Below, piece by piece: positions 12,465-24,453 of a DNA stretch of 64,000 nucleotides. The stretch spans positions 43,531,611-43,595,610 of the forward strand of contig NC_092576.1 of the NCBI RefSeq assembly GCF_037975245.1, written 5' to 3'. A model generated the notes under the pieces. The model saw only the letters and a program-made list of their open reading frames with translations. It was not told the DNA's origin and searched no databases. The DNA is from Apostichopus japonicus. Lineage: Eukaryota; Echinodermata; Holothuroidea; Aspidochirotida; Stichopodidae. Position numbers and translations under genes: made by a program. The stretch's first letter is position 1. Every line of letters begins with the position of its first letter.

Positions 12465-12733
12465 CAAGGGCGTAGGAACCGGGGGGCTGGGGGGCGCCAG
12501 CCCCCCCCCCCAGTGAAAAATGTGGAGGGGCGGAAGTATCATTCCGCCCCCGGTTCGCAAGTCAGAAAACCCCCTTTTTCATTTCCAAATGAGAAAAAAA
12601 TCTCATTTGGAGCACCAAATTGCATCTAAGGCCAGGTGAAAATACAAAATTAAGTTTACAAAATGGAGTGGGTGTTGAAGTGTGCTATATTGCACCAAAT
12701 TGCATCTCTCAAAAGTACCTTCCTACGCCACTG
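12465..12733 (+). mobile_element. Nonautonomous hAT-like element, CAAGGGCGTAGG family, 269 bp
   Basis: Left end CAAGGGCGTAGGAACC, right end CCTACGCCACTG, imperfect inverted repeats. The exact 8-bp duplication TGTTAAGC lies at 12457-12464 and 12734-12741. Internal G/C runs and a GCACCAAATTGCATCT motif are shared with copies at 34552-34904 and 36059-36444. Confidence 0.9.
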
Positions 12734-13039
12734 TGTTAAGCTATATACACGGTAAATGAGTGTGTTATTATATGGTGCAATGAGACGGCTGCAATAACAT
12801 GGACATATCCATGAGATAGGTTCATCCGATAAGGTGTGAACGTAACATGGTTAGGTCAGTATGGAGCAAAGGCACAAACCTAACCTAAAATAACAACTTC
12901 CAGTAGCAAAAACCAGAAAAGTCAAACGACTTAATCATTCCTTGTCAATATGAAAAGAAACTTTAGAGACAAGATTTTCTGACGATCTTAATTATACTGG
13001 GCAGAAATGGCAAGTCTTGCAGAATTGATTAATATCGCA

Positions 13040-13650
13040 CCTATGCAAAGAGGGTCGAAGGTCAAACAAATTTCACTTCTGTATAATCAGACTTATTCTG
13101 AATGTCTTCTGCAATTGACCTTAAACGACCTTTGACCTCTATGAAAAACGATAGGGATCATCTGTTTAACAAGGGCTACCCAACAAATTTAAAGTTAAAG
13201 CAGCCTAAAGGTTTTTAGCTTTTGACCTCTGGTGACCTCAAATGACCATTGAACTCCATGACAAAGTAAACAGAATACCTAAGCACTAAGGGCTACTAAC
13301 ATAACCAGTTAAAAGTTCAAGCATCTTTTATTTATTGAGATATCGTGTTAACACAGTTTTCAACCTTTGACCTCTGGTGACCTCAAATAACCTTTGACCT
13401 CCATGCCAATCAATAGGGATCATCTGCTCACCAAGGGATACCAACATACTAAGTTTACAGTTCAAACACCTTTTACTTATTGGGATATCGTGTTTACAAG
13501 GTTTTCAGCCTTTGACCTCTGGTGACCTCAAATGACCTTTGATCTCCATAAAAAGCAATAGGGATCATTTACTTACCAAGTGCTATCTACATACCAACTT
13601 TCCAAGTCAGACAACTGTTGGTTCATGAGATATCATGTTTAACCAAACCA
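13040..13650. repeat. ~147-bp satellite with TGACCT half-site clusters, array 1
   Basis: Monomers recur at about 145-147 bp (TGACCT clusters near 13124, 13221, 13368 and 13513). Each has a segment like TTTGACCTCTGGTGACCTCA followed by an AT-rich part containing GAGATATC(G/A)TGTTTA. The related array 26640-27700 lies in the first intron of TRIM gene B. Confidence 0.85.
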
Positions 13651-15117
13651 ATGTGTCACACCCGCCCGCCCGCACACATCCAAACACGCTATCACCATCG
13701 CATAGATTCCTTCGGCAAGGAATCAAAAAGTAGTCTTTATTTGGAAGAGAATATATTCTACACTAGTCTGTTACTTGAAATGAAACTTTTTGCAAGAAGT
13801 ATCTTTTCTTATATTCTTTTGTAGATAATTTATCTATTATATAAAGGTGAGTAATGAAAACATCTTTAGCTCATAGGCCAATATGTTTCTGTCCAATAAA
13901 TGCACCAAATATCACCAAATTTCAAGAAAAAATGCTGATTTTACATTTTTATAGTCTGCACTGTTTCTACTAAGCAATTAACTTCAGCCAATATATTGTT
14001 CCTCTAATGATTATACAACTTTATCCAGAACGCCAGAAGGCTTTGTGATTCCTTACCACACAATTTGCTCAAACTTCAAAATAACTACAGTATGTCCAGT
14101 ATATGACTAATGTAAAACAAGTGCGATAAATTTGTTCAAGAATTAAGTGAGAAGCAGAAATGATCAGACCCTTTCAACTCTCATATGTACAGTAGCACTC
14201 ACTTGTGAGCTTCAACCATTTCATTCACTGGTAAGGATTTGACATTAAGTATTTATATCCCAAAATGTTTAATATCCAGAAGAACAGTCTTCCCGTGAAA
14301 TAAAGACACATAAATGTATGTACTACAAATGGTCATTTTCTTTTTACCAATTTTGAGCGAGCAAATCAGCTCTGCTACTAACCATCCCTTTAATAATTGT
14401 TATTAATCAATGAGAGATACATTAAATTCTTTCAACTGTATACACTGTGAAATAGTTTCACAACATACTGCCAAAGTAAAAGTCATCTACAATTATCACA
14501 CAAAATATTGCTGATATGAGACCATTTGAGATAACCTGTTGACCTCTTGGAGCTCAGATTGTGAAAACTGATTTTAAGGGTGACTGGAGTGTGTTTAAAC
14601 TATCCAAGTTGACCTTAACACAGAGTATGAACTGTTTCAAAACATACTTCATTTCTTGAATGACTGTGCATATTGTTGGAGACCTGTTGTAAATCGGCCC
14701 CTTCACAAAACTAAAATGAACTAACCAACCCATGTCCACCCAAAACAAACAAAAAACAAGTCATTTGTGGACCCACAGGATAACTTTAGGTTTGGAGAAA
14801 TCATGTTATCACAAGGATTATAACCTTTGACACCTGTTGATCTCATGTGACCTTTAACCTCTACCAATTTCAATAAGCTTCTTGCACTCACCACACTGGA
14901 TCGACATATTAAGTATTAAGTTCAACGAAGATGTACTTTGTGAGGTTTTTAGATTTTGACCTCGTTTGGACATCAAATAACCTTCTTCATAGAAAAAGAA
15001 AATGGTTCTTATATTCAATAGTTGATCCATATACCACGAATGAGGTTAATTCTTCATGAGATTTTAGAATTATATACTGTATTCAAGTAGTGTCACATAC
15101 ACACACACGCGCACTCA
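13651..15117. other. AT-rich stretch downstream of TRIM gene A
   Basis: No gene seen. Degenerate monomers of the 147-bp satellite are visible at about 14815-15000. A short ACACACACAC run sits at 15099-15112. Confidence 0.6.
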
Positions 15118-15128
15118 GGTATGTTTTA

Positions 15129-15290
15129 CACTCAGACTGAGGACACCATTGGATTTTACATTATTCATATCCATGTCACCTAACCTTAACAACAGCCCTG
15201 AACAACAGAATGCCTCTGAGGACATGGTAATTCTATTGAAATGGCTTCTGAGGACTTGGAATTCCTTTGTTGAAGTCCTCAGTCTGAATA
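15129..15290. mobile_element. Short foldback/MITE element, copy 1
   Basis: The termini CTCAGACTGAGGAC and GTCCTCAGTCTGAAT form an inverted repeat, with further internal GAGGAC/GTCCTC copies. A related element in the opposite orientation is at 60126-60297. It lies just past the stop codon of TRIM gene A, so probably in its 3' UTR. Confidence 0.7.
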
Positions 15291-15396
15291 TAACTAGTGC
15301 ATATACACACACACACAGTCGATTCATTTTGTCTCCAGGAAGGAATAGAAGCTGCAGGTACAACTCAAAAGAAAGTTGTCCACATTCCGTCTCTAG

Positions 15397-16512
15397 TTAC
15401 AGTACTTTGAATGGGTCTCTAAAGGACTCTTCTCTCACTTTCAAACCTAAGCTATCCTCTTTAATGTTGTTTTGAGTGATTGTCTTATCTATATTACCAA
15501 TCACATCTTTGATTTGCTGAGCTGACCGCATTGCTTTCAAATACTTCCCCCTTTCAGCGTCCCGTTGAATTTCCATGTCCATTTGACGTGCTTGCTGTAT
15601 AAATCCTCTAACTGTGTTCAGAGATTCAACTGCTATGGTACACGAATTTATTTTTTCTTCTGCGACTTTGTCAATCTTTGCAAACATATCATTTCTATAG
15701 GCTTCGAGCCTTTCCTTTGTCTTTTCAGTAGCTGCGTTTATTTCCATCTTCAGTGCTTCAGTTTCTCTCATTATTGTATCTATGTTAGATTTCCCAGTTT
15801 CAGTGACTTTGTCCATTTCAGATTCAATCGACTTCATTTTCCATTCAAAGTCTTCGCTTTTTCGCAAAAGTTCAGTACCTGCACTTCTCAGGGGTACATG
15901 ATCACTCAAAAAACCAGTGCAGTGATATCTACGGTCACAGTCTTTACAAATATATGTCATTTTAATTGTACACACCATGATGCAAGGCCTGTCATGGATG
16001 GGGCATTTTGGTGGTGTTTCAGGGTAACTATGCTGCACTTCAGAACCTACTTGATTGTTGTCATGGTTCACTTCCACAGGACTGTCATCAATTCCAATCA
16101 CTTCATGGCTTTTATGTTTAACTTCTCTACATGTGGCACATATGAGCCCATCGCATGAAGAGCAAAAGAAGTACACTGGCTTGTTATGCTCGGGGCAATA
16201 TGTGGACCAACGTCCATCGTCCTTATCCTCTTTGTGAATTGTTGATGTCCTTCTTGAAGATTCTTCCAGCATGGATAAATCACCACTCTCTGAAGAGAGA
16301 GCAGACGTTCCCCTCACACACACGGGTGATTCACAAGAAGCCCCTACCGTTATTGGTGGGATAGTTCTATATACACCTGATTCCACATTCACTCTATTCG
16401 AAACATGAACATTTTCTTTCTGCTGGCTAACTTTTGAAGCATTTTGGCTACTTGCCGAAGTCGAATTTCCTGAGTGATGATCATATTGTCTTCCCCAACC
16501 TTGGGAAGACAT
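15397..16512 (-). CDS. TRIM-like protein A: two B-box modules and coiled coil, no RING
   Basis: A 371-residue protein from the ATG at 16512. The frame stays open 24 bases further up, but it crosses a splice acceptor (TTTCCTGCAG, exon starting at 16523) and has no earlier ATG. B-box type 2 at residues ~106-136: C-x2-H, PVYFFCSSC, CATC, then HKSH. A second, degenerate B-box follows at ~170-205: CPIHDRP, IMVCTIK (a ligand position is Lys), CKDC, then H. The rest (~215-345) is Glu/Lys/Met-rich and predicted coiled coil. No RING precedes the B-boxes and no NHL, SPRY or filamin domain follows. TRIM-type proteins are usually ubiquitin ligases through the RING, so this form may instead be a scaffold or act by pairing with RING-bearing paralogues (inference). 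The same degenerate second B-box and coiled coil occur in gene B. Confidence 0.85.
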   Translation of the reverse strand: MSSQGWGRQYDHHSGNSTSASSQNASKVSQQKENVHVSNRVNVESGVYRTIPPITVGASCESPVCVRGTSALSSESGDLSMLEESSRRTSTIHKEDKDDGRWSTYCPEHNKPVYFFCSSCDGLICATCREVKHKSHEVIGIDDSPVEVNHDNNQVGSEVQHSYPETPPKCPIHDRPCIMVCTIKMTYICKDCDRRYHCTGFLSDHVPLRSAGTELLRKSEDFEWKMKSIESEMDKVTETGKSNIDTIMRETEALKMEINAATEKTKERLEAYRNDMFAKIDKVAEEKINSCTIAVESLNTVRGFIQQARQMDMEIQRDAERGKYLKAMRSAQQIKDVIGNIDKTITQNNIKEDSLGLKVREESFRDPFKVL

Positions 16513-16523
16513 TTCTTCGATAG

Positions 16524-18441
16524 CTGCAGGAAACACACTTTCACATGAGAAGAGAACTGGGACCGGGAAGGACTACAGAGCTGCTTCTGAGAATGAGAAG
16601 AAATGTAGATCAAACAGAATACATGCTAATTTACTTAATTTGCAAAGTTCACAAAATATAGAAATGTTCTTTGTAAATGATACCCAATGTATTAAACAAA
16701 TCATCTTTCTGATGAATGGTAAAAAATGGTCACAGGTCTGTTGGTCCTTTTGGACTGTGAATCTTGTTTTCTAAACCTACAACCTAACTCTTACCCCTAG
16801 CATCTAGCCATTATAGAAACCCTACTCGATACCACAATCACACTACAAATGCAAACCAGTGATAACGTGTTGAGCTCTTAATCCAAAATGTACCTTGTCA
16901 AAGATTGTTAAAGTGCAGCCAAAAATGAATTTACAGCTGAACGAGAAGAAAACAATGATTTCCAATGTTTACATGGTTTTCAGTCTTTTACCTAGAGCTA
17001 TTGACCTCACATGACAAATGACCTTCACAAAACAAAACTGTAAAGGGTTCTGGAACTCACTGAGATGGATCAACAATTCAACATGGTGAGTATGCCTTTC
17101 ATAGAGATTTGAGCATGAAACCAGGAGGCTTGTCCATGGCTGGAATCTGGGAGACTCCCGGTAAAACCGGGAGAGTTGACAGATTTGGTTTCTAGTCCTT
17201 CGCTTAAATTGGAAAATTCCTCACTGTTCATAGCGAGATATATATCATCGTTAGTCGATGACATCACGTTTTAAGCGTATTAGCAACTAGCACCATCATT
17301 TATACTGTGTTGTTACAACATTTCAGTTGCAAAATGCCATACAATACTTTTTGACATGAAAAATGTTAAATCTCCCTATTTTTTGTGACAAACAGGTTGG
17401 CAGAACTGAGAAACAAAGGTTAGCAATTGAATCCTTTTGAATGAATTTTCCATTAAATTAAGAAAAACTATACACTGTAGTATCCTGTGCCTATTCTTTC
17501 CCTAAAACAACACAAAACTATGAATTTTCAATTTTTTGCAATATTTATCACAATCCAGCAAATGGAAACGAAAGTCGATCTCGACTAGGTCAATTCTTAG
17601 AAGATTATGAACACGGTGAGAGCAGCAAACTGTTAATCTAAGCCCAAATTGTTTCATATAATATCTGCAGTACGTGTTTAGGCTACAATGTCACAAGTTT
17701 GTTAACCAAGAAAATAACTACCTTATTCTTGTCATGTACTGTTCATGACACTAAGAATGCAACATACAGAGATCGATTTCCCCCAAAAATAACATTAATT
17801 AATTAATACAAGTGGAACTGAGATTAATTTATAACTCCTGATAACCAGATCAGTAATGGAACTTGCTACCACAGCAAGGGCAACCGCATTTTTTCTGCCT
17901 ACAGTTGCAACCAGATTCACACCATACGCAACACAGATAACTTGCTCACAACTCTGTAATTTCTGACAGAAACTAAAGGGAAATTTTTGAATCAGTTAGT
18001 GAAATAGTTTCTAAGTAGGAAAAATCTTACTTGACATTCCCTTGGTTTGCGTTATACAGGCTGCTCTGTGCTAATCGGTTACCTTCGGCTTCAGTTACAC
18101 ACAGGTACATTCTAATACTGGCAAGATAAAAAATTAAGACCCCAAAAAATCTTAACTTTGGTTAGGCTTCCAGTCAACTACAGCAAAAGCATCCAACCAG
18201 CATTGAACATCAGCATGATTTGGTGATGTTAATTTCCAGTTCGTTAAATTATTATTCTTTTTCGGTTATTTTGCATCCCGCTATACTGTAGCCTACAGAA
18301 TAAATGGCGATCGACTTAGGAGTAGGCCTAACGGAGAGCTTTACATTTCACACAGAGTCAATAGAGTTAGCCTAGAAGCCCTGTGAAATACACACAAAGC
18401 ATCATAGTCTACGTAACGTTAGATTTAACCATCATACTTAC
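16524..18441 (-). other. Predicted intron 1 of TRIM gene A
   Basis: Bounded on the minus strand by donor GTAAGTATGAT (starting 18441) and acceptor TTTCCTGCAG (ending 16524). No RING-coding exon was found in it. A degenerate 147-bp satellite monomer lies near 16980-17045. Confidence 0.6.
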
Positions 18442-18650
18442 ATAGAAATAGCAAAAATATCGAGTGAAAATGAACCTTATTGAAGATTTAGTCGATGCTT
18501 TTTTGATGTCTGAACACCACCGTAGACGGCGTACGATATGGTTGGTTACTGTGGCTGCGATTACACACACACTGTATGCCGTTTTAGTAATGTATGGAAT
18601 ACTGCACATGAATTGACATTGAACGTTACAACACACCGTAAAACTTTTAA
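18442..18650 (-). other. Predicted non-coding first exon of TRIM gene A
   Basis: The minus-strand sequence ends at 18442 with a consensus donor GTAAGT. The whole block matches 34080-34300 upstream of gene B, including the donor. The transcription start is not visible, so the upper boundary is a guess. No long reading frame joins in phase to the B-box exon. Confidence 0.5.
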
Positions 18651-18683
18651 AAAAAAGATGGTTGCCACGACTAGCGGCACAAT

Positions 18684-18704
18684 GTTGCGCAATAGGGGAT
18701 TCCC
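18684..18704 (-). promoter_or_regulatory. C/EBP-like site next to kappaB site, TRIM gene A promoter
   Basis: GTTGCGCAAT (18684-18693; C/EBP consensus ATTGCGCAAT) is separated by one base from GGGGATTCCC (18695-18704), a perfect match to the kappaB consensus GGGRNWYYCC. The identical pair occurs at 34309-34329. It lies about 250 bases upstream of the predicted donor of the first exon. An ATGACATCAT (CRE/AP-1-like) at about 18727-18736 is also conserved. Confidence 0.55.
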
Positions 18705-20253
18705 ATTCCCATTGCTCTACATTCGATGACATCATTTCATAAAGGTTATATTGAGTGACAGTGCTACGGACATGTGAAGGGACGTAGGGGGCTGGGGGGG
18801 GGGTTGCTTATTCGACAAGTTATAGTTAAATAGACATGCCACATCAAGAGGGGTGCATGGAGGGTGTAGCTATGCCACAGCCTATCGAAAACATCAGTAT
18901 GTGTATCTTATCCGATAAACTCGTAACCAAAGATTTAAGAATTTAATCCGAAGCAAAAATGTTGTGTCGCACAGAGATAGTGTTAATAGGCCTGCTCCTT
19001 AGGTTTGCGAAGCGTTAAAATGTTTGCCTAATCATCGGTCCTTCTGAGATATTGAAGACATTTCATTCTAAGCATATTTATCCTTTACTTTGGACATGTG
19101 ATACTTCCATTTAAAATCAAGCTATTCACTCTTTTTTTTTTACTTTGCAGTTTGGATACATGCATTTATCGATCACAAAATTGAACAGGTCACAAGTCGT
19201 CATTAATCCTACAACTGGCTCCTTATTATACCCATGATTCCCTATGATTAGTTGTTGGTCATCCTAAATATTCCACTTACACGATGATCAATAATCAAAC
19301 AGATTGACACTGAGAATTATGTTTACTTGTGTTTCAATCCACAAATTACGTCATTAACTTGAGTGTTGACTCTGGTCCATTAAGATAGTGTATAGTGAAA
19401 TACTTCCAGACAAGCTGAGTAGGTAGGACACACGAACAATTACACAACAAGACCACGCCTCTTTTAAATCTCTGTTGGCTGATCTAGCCTGTCAGAAGAG
19501 TCACTGCCATAAAAATACAAATAAATTCAAACACATGCAAACAAATACAAACGAATGCAGACAAATACAAAAAAAACAGGGTTACGAAAACGAATCGAAA
19601 TAAGTCCTAATTGAAGAATGTTACATCAGCGAACATTACAATTGAGTATCAGAAGTGCATATTTTTACATAATTATAACGTGCACAACAAAGAATTAGAA
19701 TGTATGTCAAAATACATAATACTTCAAACGGAGCAATCTGAGCTTTTGAAACGATCAATCTTGACAAACCACTGACATCAATGTAGTGTTTAGAATTGCT
19801 TAGTCATCTTCAGAAGTATATAGGCTGCATCTGACACTTAGTGCCGCCGCATACCCCAAAGAGATGAGTTCTAATATTTTCTAGTCTAAAATATCTATAT
19901 AGTCCATAGTAAAGTATTATCCAATGCCAGGAATAACCAACAGAATTATCTTATCTTTATCCCACCCACTGCCACCCACTATCAAGTAGTAATGTAAAGT
20001 AGGCCCTACCCTTTTAAGTACCCGGTTGTACTATAATTGCAAACTGTCACTGCAGAACATAAGGACTGGGAGTTGTAAAATACAAGTGGTATTATTTGAC
20101 GATTAACAGAAACTTACGGGAAACGTTTAAGATCGTGGACGGTTGGTTATGTTATAACTTGCATTTTACACCAACAATTTCGCAGTGGCTGTTCACCAAG
20201 CCATGAAAAAAAAAGAATGCCAACTTGTTATGTTGTATACCGTGTCCTTTTTA
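18705..20253. other. Unassigned stretch
   Basis: The part to ~18870 and 19063-19185 match 34330-34500 and 34911-35030, so the duplicated block extends beyond the promoter. G-run at 18790-18808. No gene seen. Confidence 0.55.
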
Positions 20254-20515
20254 AGCGCGAGTAAACAGGCAGTCATGCGAAGTGCGCAATACAGGGGATT
20301 TTTCAAAGTTCGTCTGTTTATAGCTCCATGGTTTCGTGTTCACCAGAGATATGTTACAGCGCGTGAAGTGCTATCTATATAGTTGACTTCTAACATCGGA
20401 GTGTACACTATTTTTTGATCAGACTTCGTCCTTTGGGGGTCTCGCAAAAACAACCCGTACTAACCGTGAAGGGTCATGTAACGTGCTCCATTGTAGCCCT
20501 TGACTAGTATAGTCA
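20254..20515. repeat. Long direct repeat, copy 2 (partner 10199-10445)
   Basis: Matches 10199-10445 in the same orientation. Contains GTGCGCAATACAGGGGATTT, a weakened version of the C/EBP-kappaB pair. A G-rich run follows at 20515-20548. Confidence 0.8.
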
Positions 20516-23500
20516 TTGGGGAGGGTGGGGGAGGGGAGGGGAGGGAGGAACAAGCCTGATCGAGCCATGCCAAGCACGGCTCCTGCAGGTTAGCGTTGTT
20601 TTTTTAAACAGACTATTCAATATTTATACAACAGTAAAAGGTGAAAAAGATTAGCAATATGCACAGAAAACTAAAACGAAGGGAAGCTTAAATACTAGGA
20701 GGCTGATTCAGACCTGGCATCCCCACCCTCCGGGGGGGGGGGGGCGGGGGCATTAAGCTAAGGAAAAAAAAGACAAAGAAAAGAATCCCCTCCCGGTTTC
20801 TGGGCTGTTCCCCGGAAGAGACCTTTTATTTCGGGGTTTGACTCACACTCCCTCTAGCCACCAGATAATATAATAGCACTCTAGTCTCCTTTAATGTATA
20901 GGCCACAAACTACATGTCACCGTGAAGCTACTTTGCCGATATCATCCAATCAGAATCCTAGCATTTGAATGAGAGCCAATCAGAACACGAGAAACTGTCA
21001 ATTGTGGGGACGTCTTCAGATGTCGCTTTCCGGTATATTCATGTCACTTTCTGTCCAATAAGAGCACGACAAACTGACAAATGCAAATTTGACTGGACGT
21101 ACGTTGACAACTCTATGCGAACTGTAAACTCCTTGACAGTTAACCTTTTGAAAACGACGTCAATATATACATACATCATTTCATTTCGGAGCATATGACA
21201 CTCTGTGGGAATCAAAGGAATTGTCCCCGAGGGATCCATGCAAACGGAGCAGTAGGGATTCCGGTGTGACGGTGAGGACATTGCAACCTCGCCCGTACCT
21301 GCTACCCCACCGCCTCCCGAGCTATTTAAGTGCAGTGTAATGTTTGCGAAGTTCTCTCGTATCCTATGGCAGTTTTACCTATAAGAAGTTGTCCAGTCAT
21401 CGATGATGAGTAAAAGTAAACAAAGACAACATAGTGTAGTCTGTCATGTCCGAAGACGTCACTCCTTATATAGGAATTCTGTCTCTGTATGAGTGATTGG
21501 TCAATCTGTGTCACGTGAACACAATCTCTGTCGAAATGGAGAAATTTGAAACTAAAGATGAAAACTGTTCGCATAAACAGCGCAATTATTAATAAAATTC
21601 TAACAAGGGCAACGTTATAACTATATGTGACCACTTTGCCATCGTTGCCGTTGACCAAATTCGAAAATTGCTATGTAATAGCACAAACTCTCGTTTTAGT
21701 AGCCAATTATGCATATAATTTAAAGCGAAATGTTTTTTTATATTAAGAAATTTCGATTCATCGCGAGGGTAAGTATGGATGAATTGATTGTCCATTTGTC
21801 AGGCGTGTGGGTATGGGTTTAATTCACCCAACCCAGCTTATCAACCCTACACAAAATAGAAGTTATTTAGCACAAGCTTGAGTGTAGATCAATTTATCAA
21901 AAACTGTTTCGCTTTAAATATAATCACGGGACTATATCCTCACGCTAAGTCAACCCCCGACGGCAGAAAACACTAACAGTGCGATGCGAATTGCTCCGTA
22001 TGGTTATGTCACGTATTGCAACCAAAAATTCAATCCAAAGATGACAATTGTTTTCCATAGTATCTCATTATTAAAGCCATGTTTTATTTTCAATTCTAAC
22101 AAAGAAATGTACATTTACACGTACAATTATAAATTTCCTGTCTCAGACCTAAAGCTGTTAACACCATTATCTTCTCATTTACTATTTAGCAACAAAAGCA
22201 AGCTGACATCATTAATACTTGTTATAAAGATAATAAAGATGTTTCGTAAAGGTTACCATTATTGGACTGACACAGTCCATACTTTACCTTTCAACAACAT
22301 TAGTGAACTTCGTTAACTCAATGATTCACGTAGAGGTGTGTACACGATTGTATAACCGAGAAAGCCATGCAGGCGGCTCTTTGACCCCTTAACATCAAGT
22401 TTACACTCAGCTATATCTGATGTTGCAGAGCAAGTTGCATTTCATTTGTTCAAGAAATTCAGTCAATAACGCAAACAGCCAAACACTCAGTGACTAAAGG
22501 AAACTACACATATTACGTTTGAAGCTGATGAAAACTGTGCGCTTGGTGAGTGATCATATTTAAGAGACAGGGCGTAACATACGCATGACTTTTCTATGTA
22601 TTTGCTATAGAACCGATGATATTGCAATTTATGCTAACTTTGTTGGTCTGGGCAACCGACGAGTACTGTTCTCAACTGTTAAACAACTGGAGACAGGAAT
22701 ATTCTTGTCCCATGTCATTAGTTGAGAGGCATACACATGGAAACATATACACATGCCGTCGGCAAGGAATCAGAAACAAACCTTAAACATTCATGGAACA
22801 TTACAGTGCCGTAATATCCAACATTCCAAAAGGTTTAACCATTTGTATGAATAACTTCACGTACTTTGACAAAAACTCACCCTCCATAGCGCATATAAAG
22901 CGCATTAACATTAAAATTATCCTCTTTAACTATCATAACAGATCAATCTTTGGACATTTGATTCCAGTGGAAAGAGCAAGAACATTTGCAAACTTTTATA
23001 TATTATCGTCTTATCAAAAAGTTGCTTCCTTTACGTCAAAATGTGGAGGGTGTATTCTCGAAACTTTTCCCTCACAATTTGGACCGAACATGGAAATGTC
23101 AACAGTTCGAAACCGAAATGTCTACTCTTTACGAGATATCCGAACCTAAAATTGATCATTTGATGGCCTATACGACTCCCTTTGTTAATAAAAAGCCACA
23201 ATATAGTTTTTGCCACAGGCTCTATGGAGGATTTAAAGGCAGGTGGCAGTTTCACTCAGAATTCGCTATACACAAACTGATATTTTACTGTCTTTGGGAC
23301 TAGACTTGTAAGATGTTACAGTCCCAGCCAATCCGACCTCGAGTTCACAATAAATGTCCTCGGCGAGTCAAAACTCAAGTAAAAGTCTGGACTCGTAGAC
23401 TACAGTAGATGATTGATGAATCAAATATAATACAGGTTGATAAATGGAGGATTGTTCTCTAATAATTTGGTCGCAATTTAAGGCAGAATAAAGGAAAGCA

Positions 23501-24453
23501 CTTCGCAGATAAACTTATATACACTCGCCAGGAACCAGAATTTCCAAATGATTGAATGAGAATGATTAAAATGCTATGAACTGTACATCATATCAAAAAT
23601 GCATTAAAGTAAGAAACATATACAACTGCTGTAGGTGGCACAAATGTTAACTAATTTGTTGTTTCTACAACTACTTCAATGAACAACAATCTGCAATATA
23701 TAGTTTGTCTTTGCTTTACCTTCACACACATACGTTGTGTATGTTGTGTATGCGATAGGTATGTGCAACAAAATCATCTGAATATCAGTTTTATATAGCA
23801 CAATAACAAAATATCAACTTAAAATGTAAACTTAAGAACATGTTTTAAATTCTAGCAGGATATCATCTGTAATGAATTTAAATCAACTGTAAGTAATGAA
23901 TTTTTATTTAAAGAAGTTTCACGTATATACTGTTTGGTAATACTATAATGAAACAGTTACGTTGAAGTATAATATGAGTTTAGGGAGGCGCTTCTAACGA
24001 AAATGTGTTTACTACTGTTAAACTATGTCACGCATATTATTTGAAATCGTTCAAATATAAAACGATGGAAATAATAGAAAATAAGATCGCCGCTTTCATC
24101 ATTCATGCCCTGGCATTATATGAATTTACATAATATATTTATATTATTGCCTTATGAAGACCAAGAAGAATGATTGTTCAATACATAACTAAGCATTTTT
24201 TCATGTAACGTGTAGAGCTATTTCTGTGATTGTATACCATGTTTTTGTTCCATCGCTCGATAAAATCTTTAATATACGTAAGGTACCATTTATCTGCAAG
24301 TGACGCCACGAGCAGACCATCTAGATTACCATATCTGACAATATACAAAATCATATCCCTGAAACACACATGTAACACACATTTCCATGGTCCACTGAGC
24401 GTAAGTTAGAAGAACACGCCTAACACACATGCAGTAGCCCAAGAAAAAACAAT
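20516..24453. other. Intergenic region between TRIM genes A and B, no gene supported
   Basis: Several frames of 60-118 codons occur (for example 22793-23149 on + and 21326-21658 on -), but none shows a motif, splice context or sensible composition. G/C runs occur at 20520-20550 and 20731-20755. CCAAT-containing segments at 20945-21065 resemble those at 53281-53560. On the minus strand an AATAAA (TTTATT at 23903-23908) could serve gene B. Confidence 0.5.

Noticed and set aside
15565-16158. 197-codon plus-strand frame rich in Cys, Phe and His
   Set aside because: Mirror image of the B-box exon of TRIM gene A.
22793-23303. Overlapping 118- and 105-codon plus-strand frames
   Set aside because: No recognisable domain, no splice support, AT-rich composition; could not be supported as a gene.
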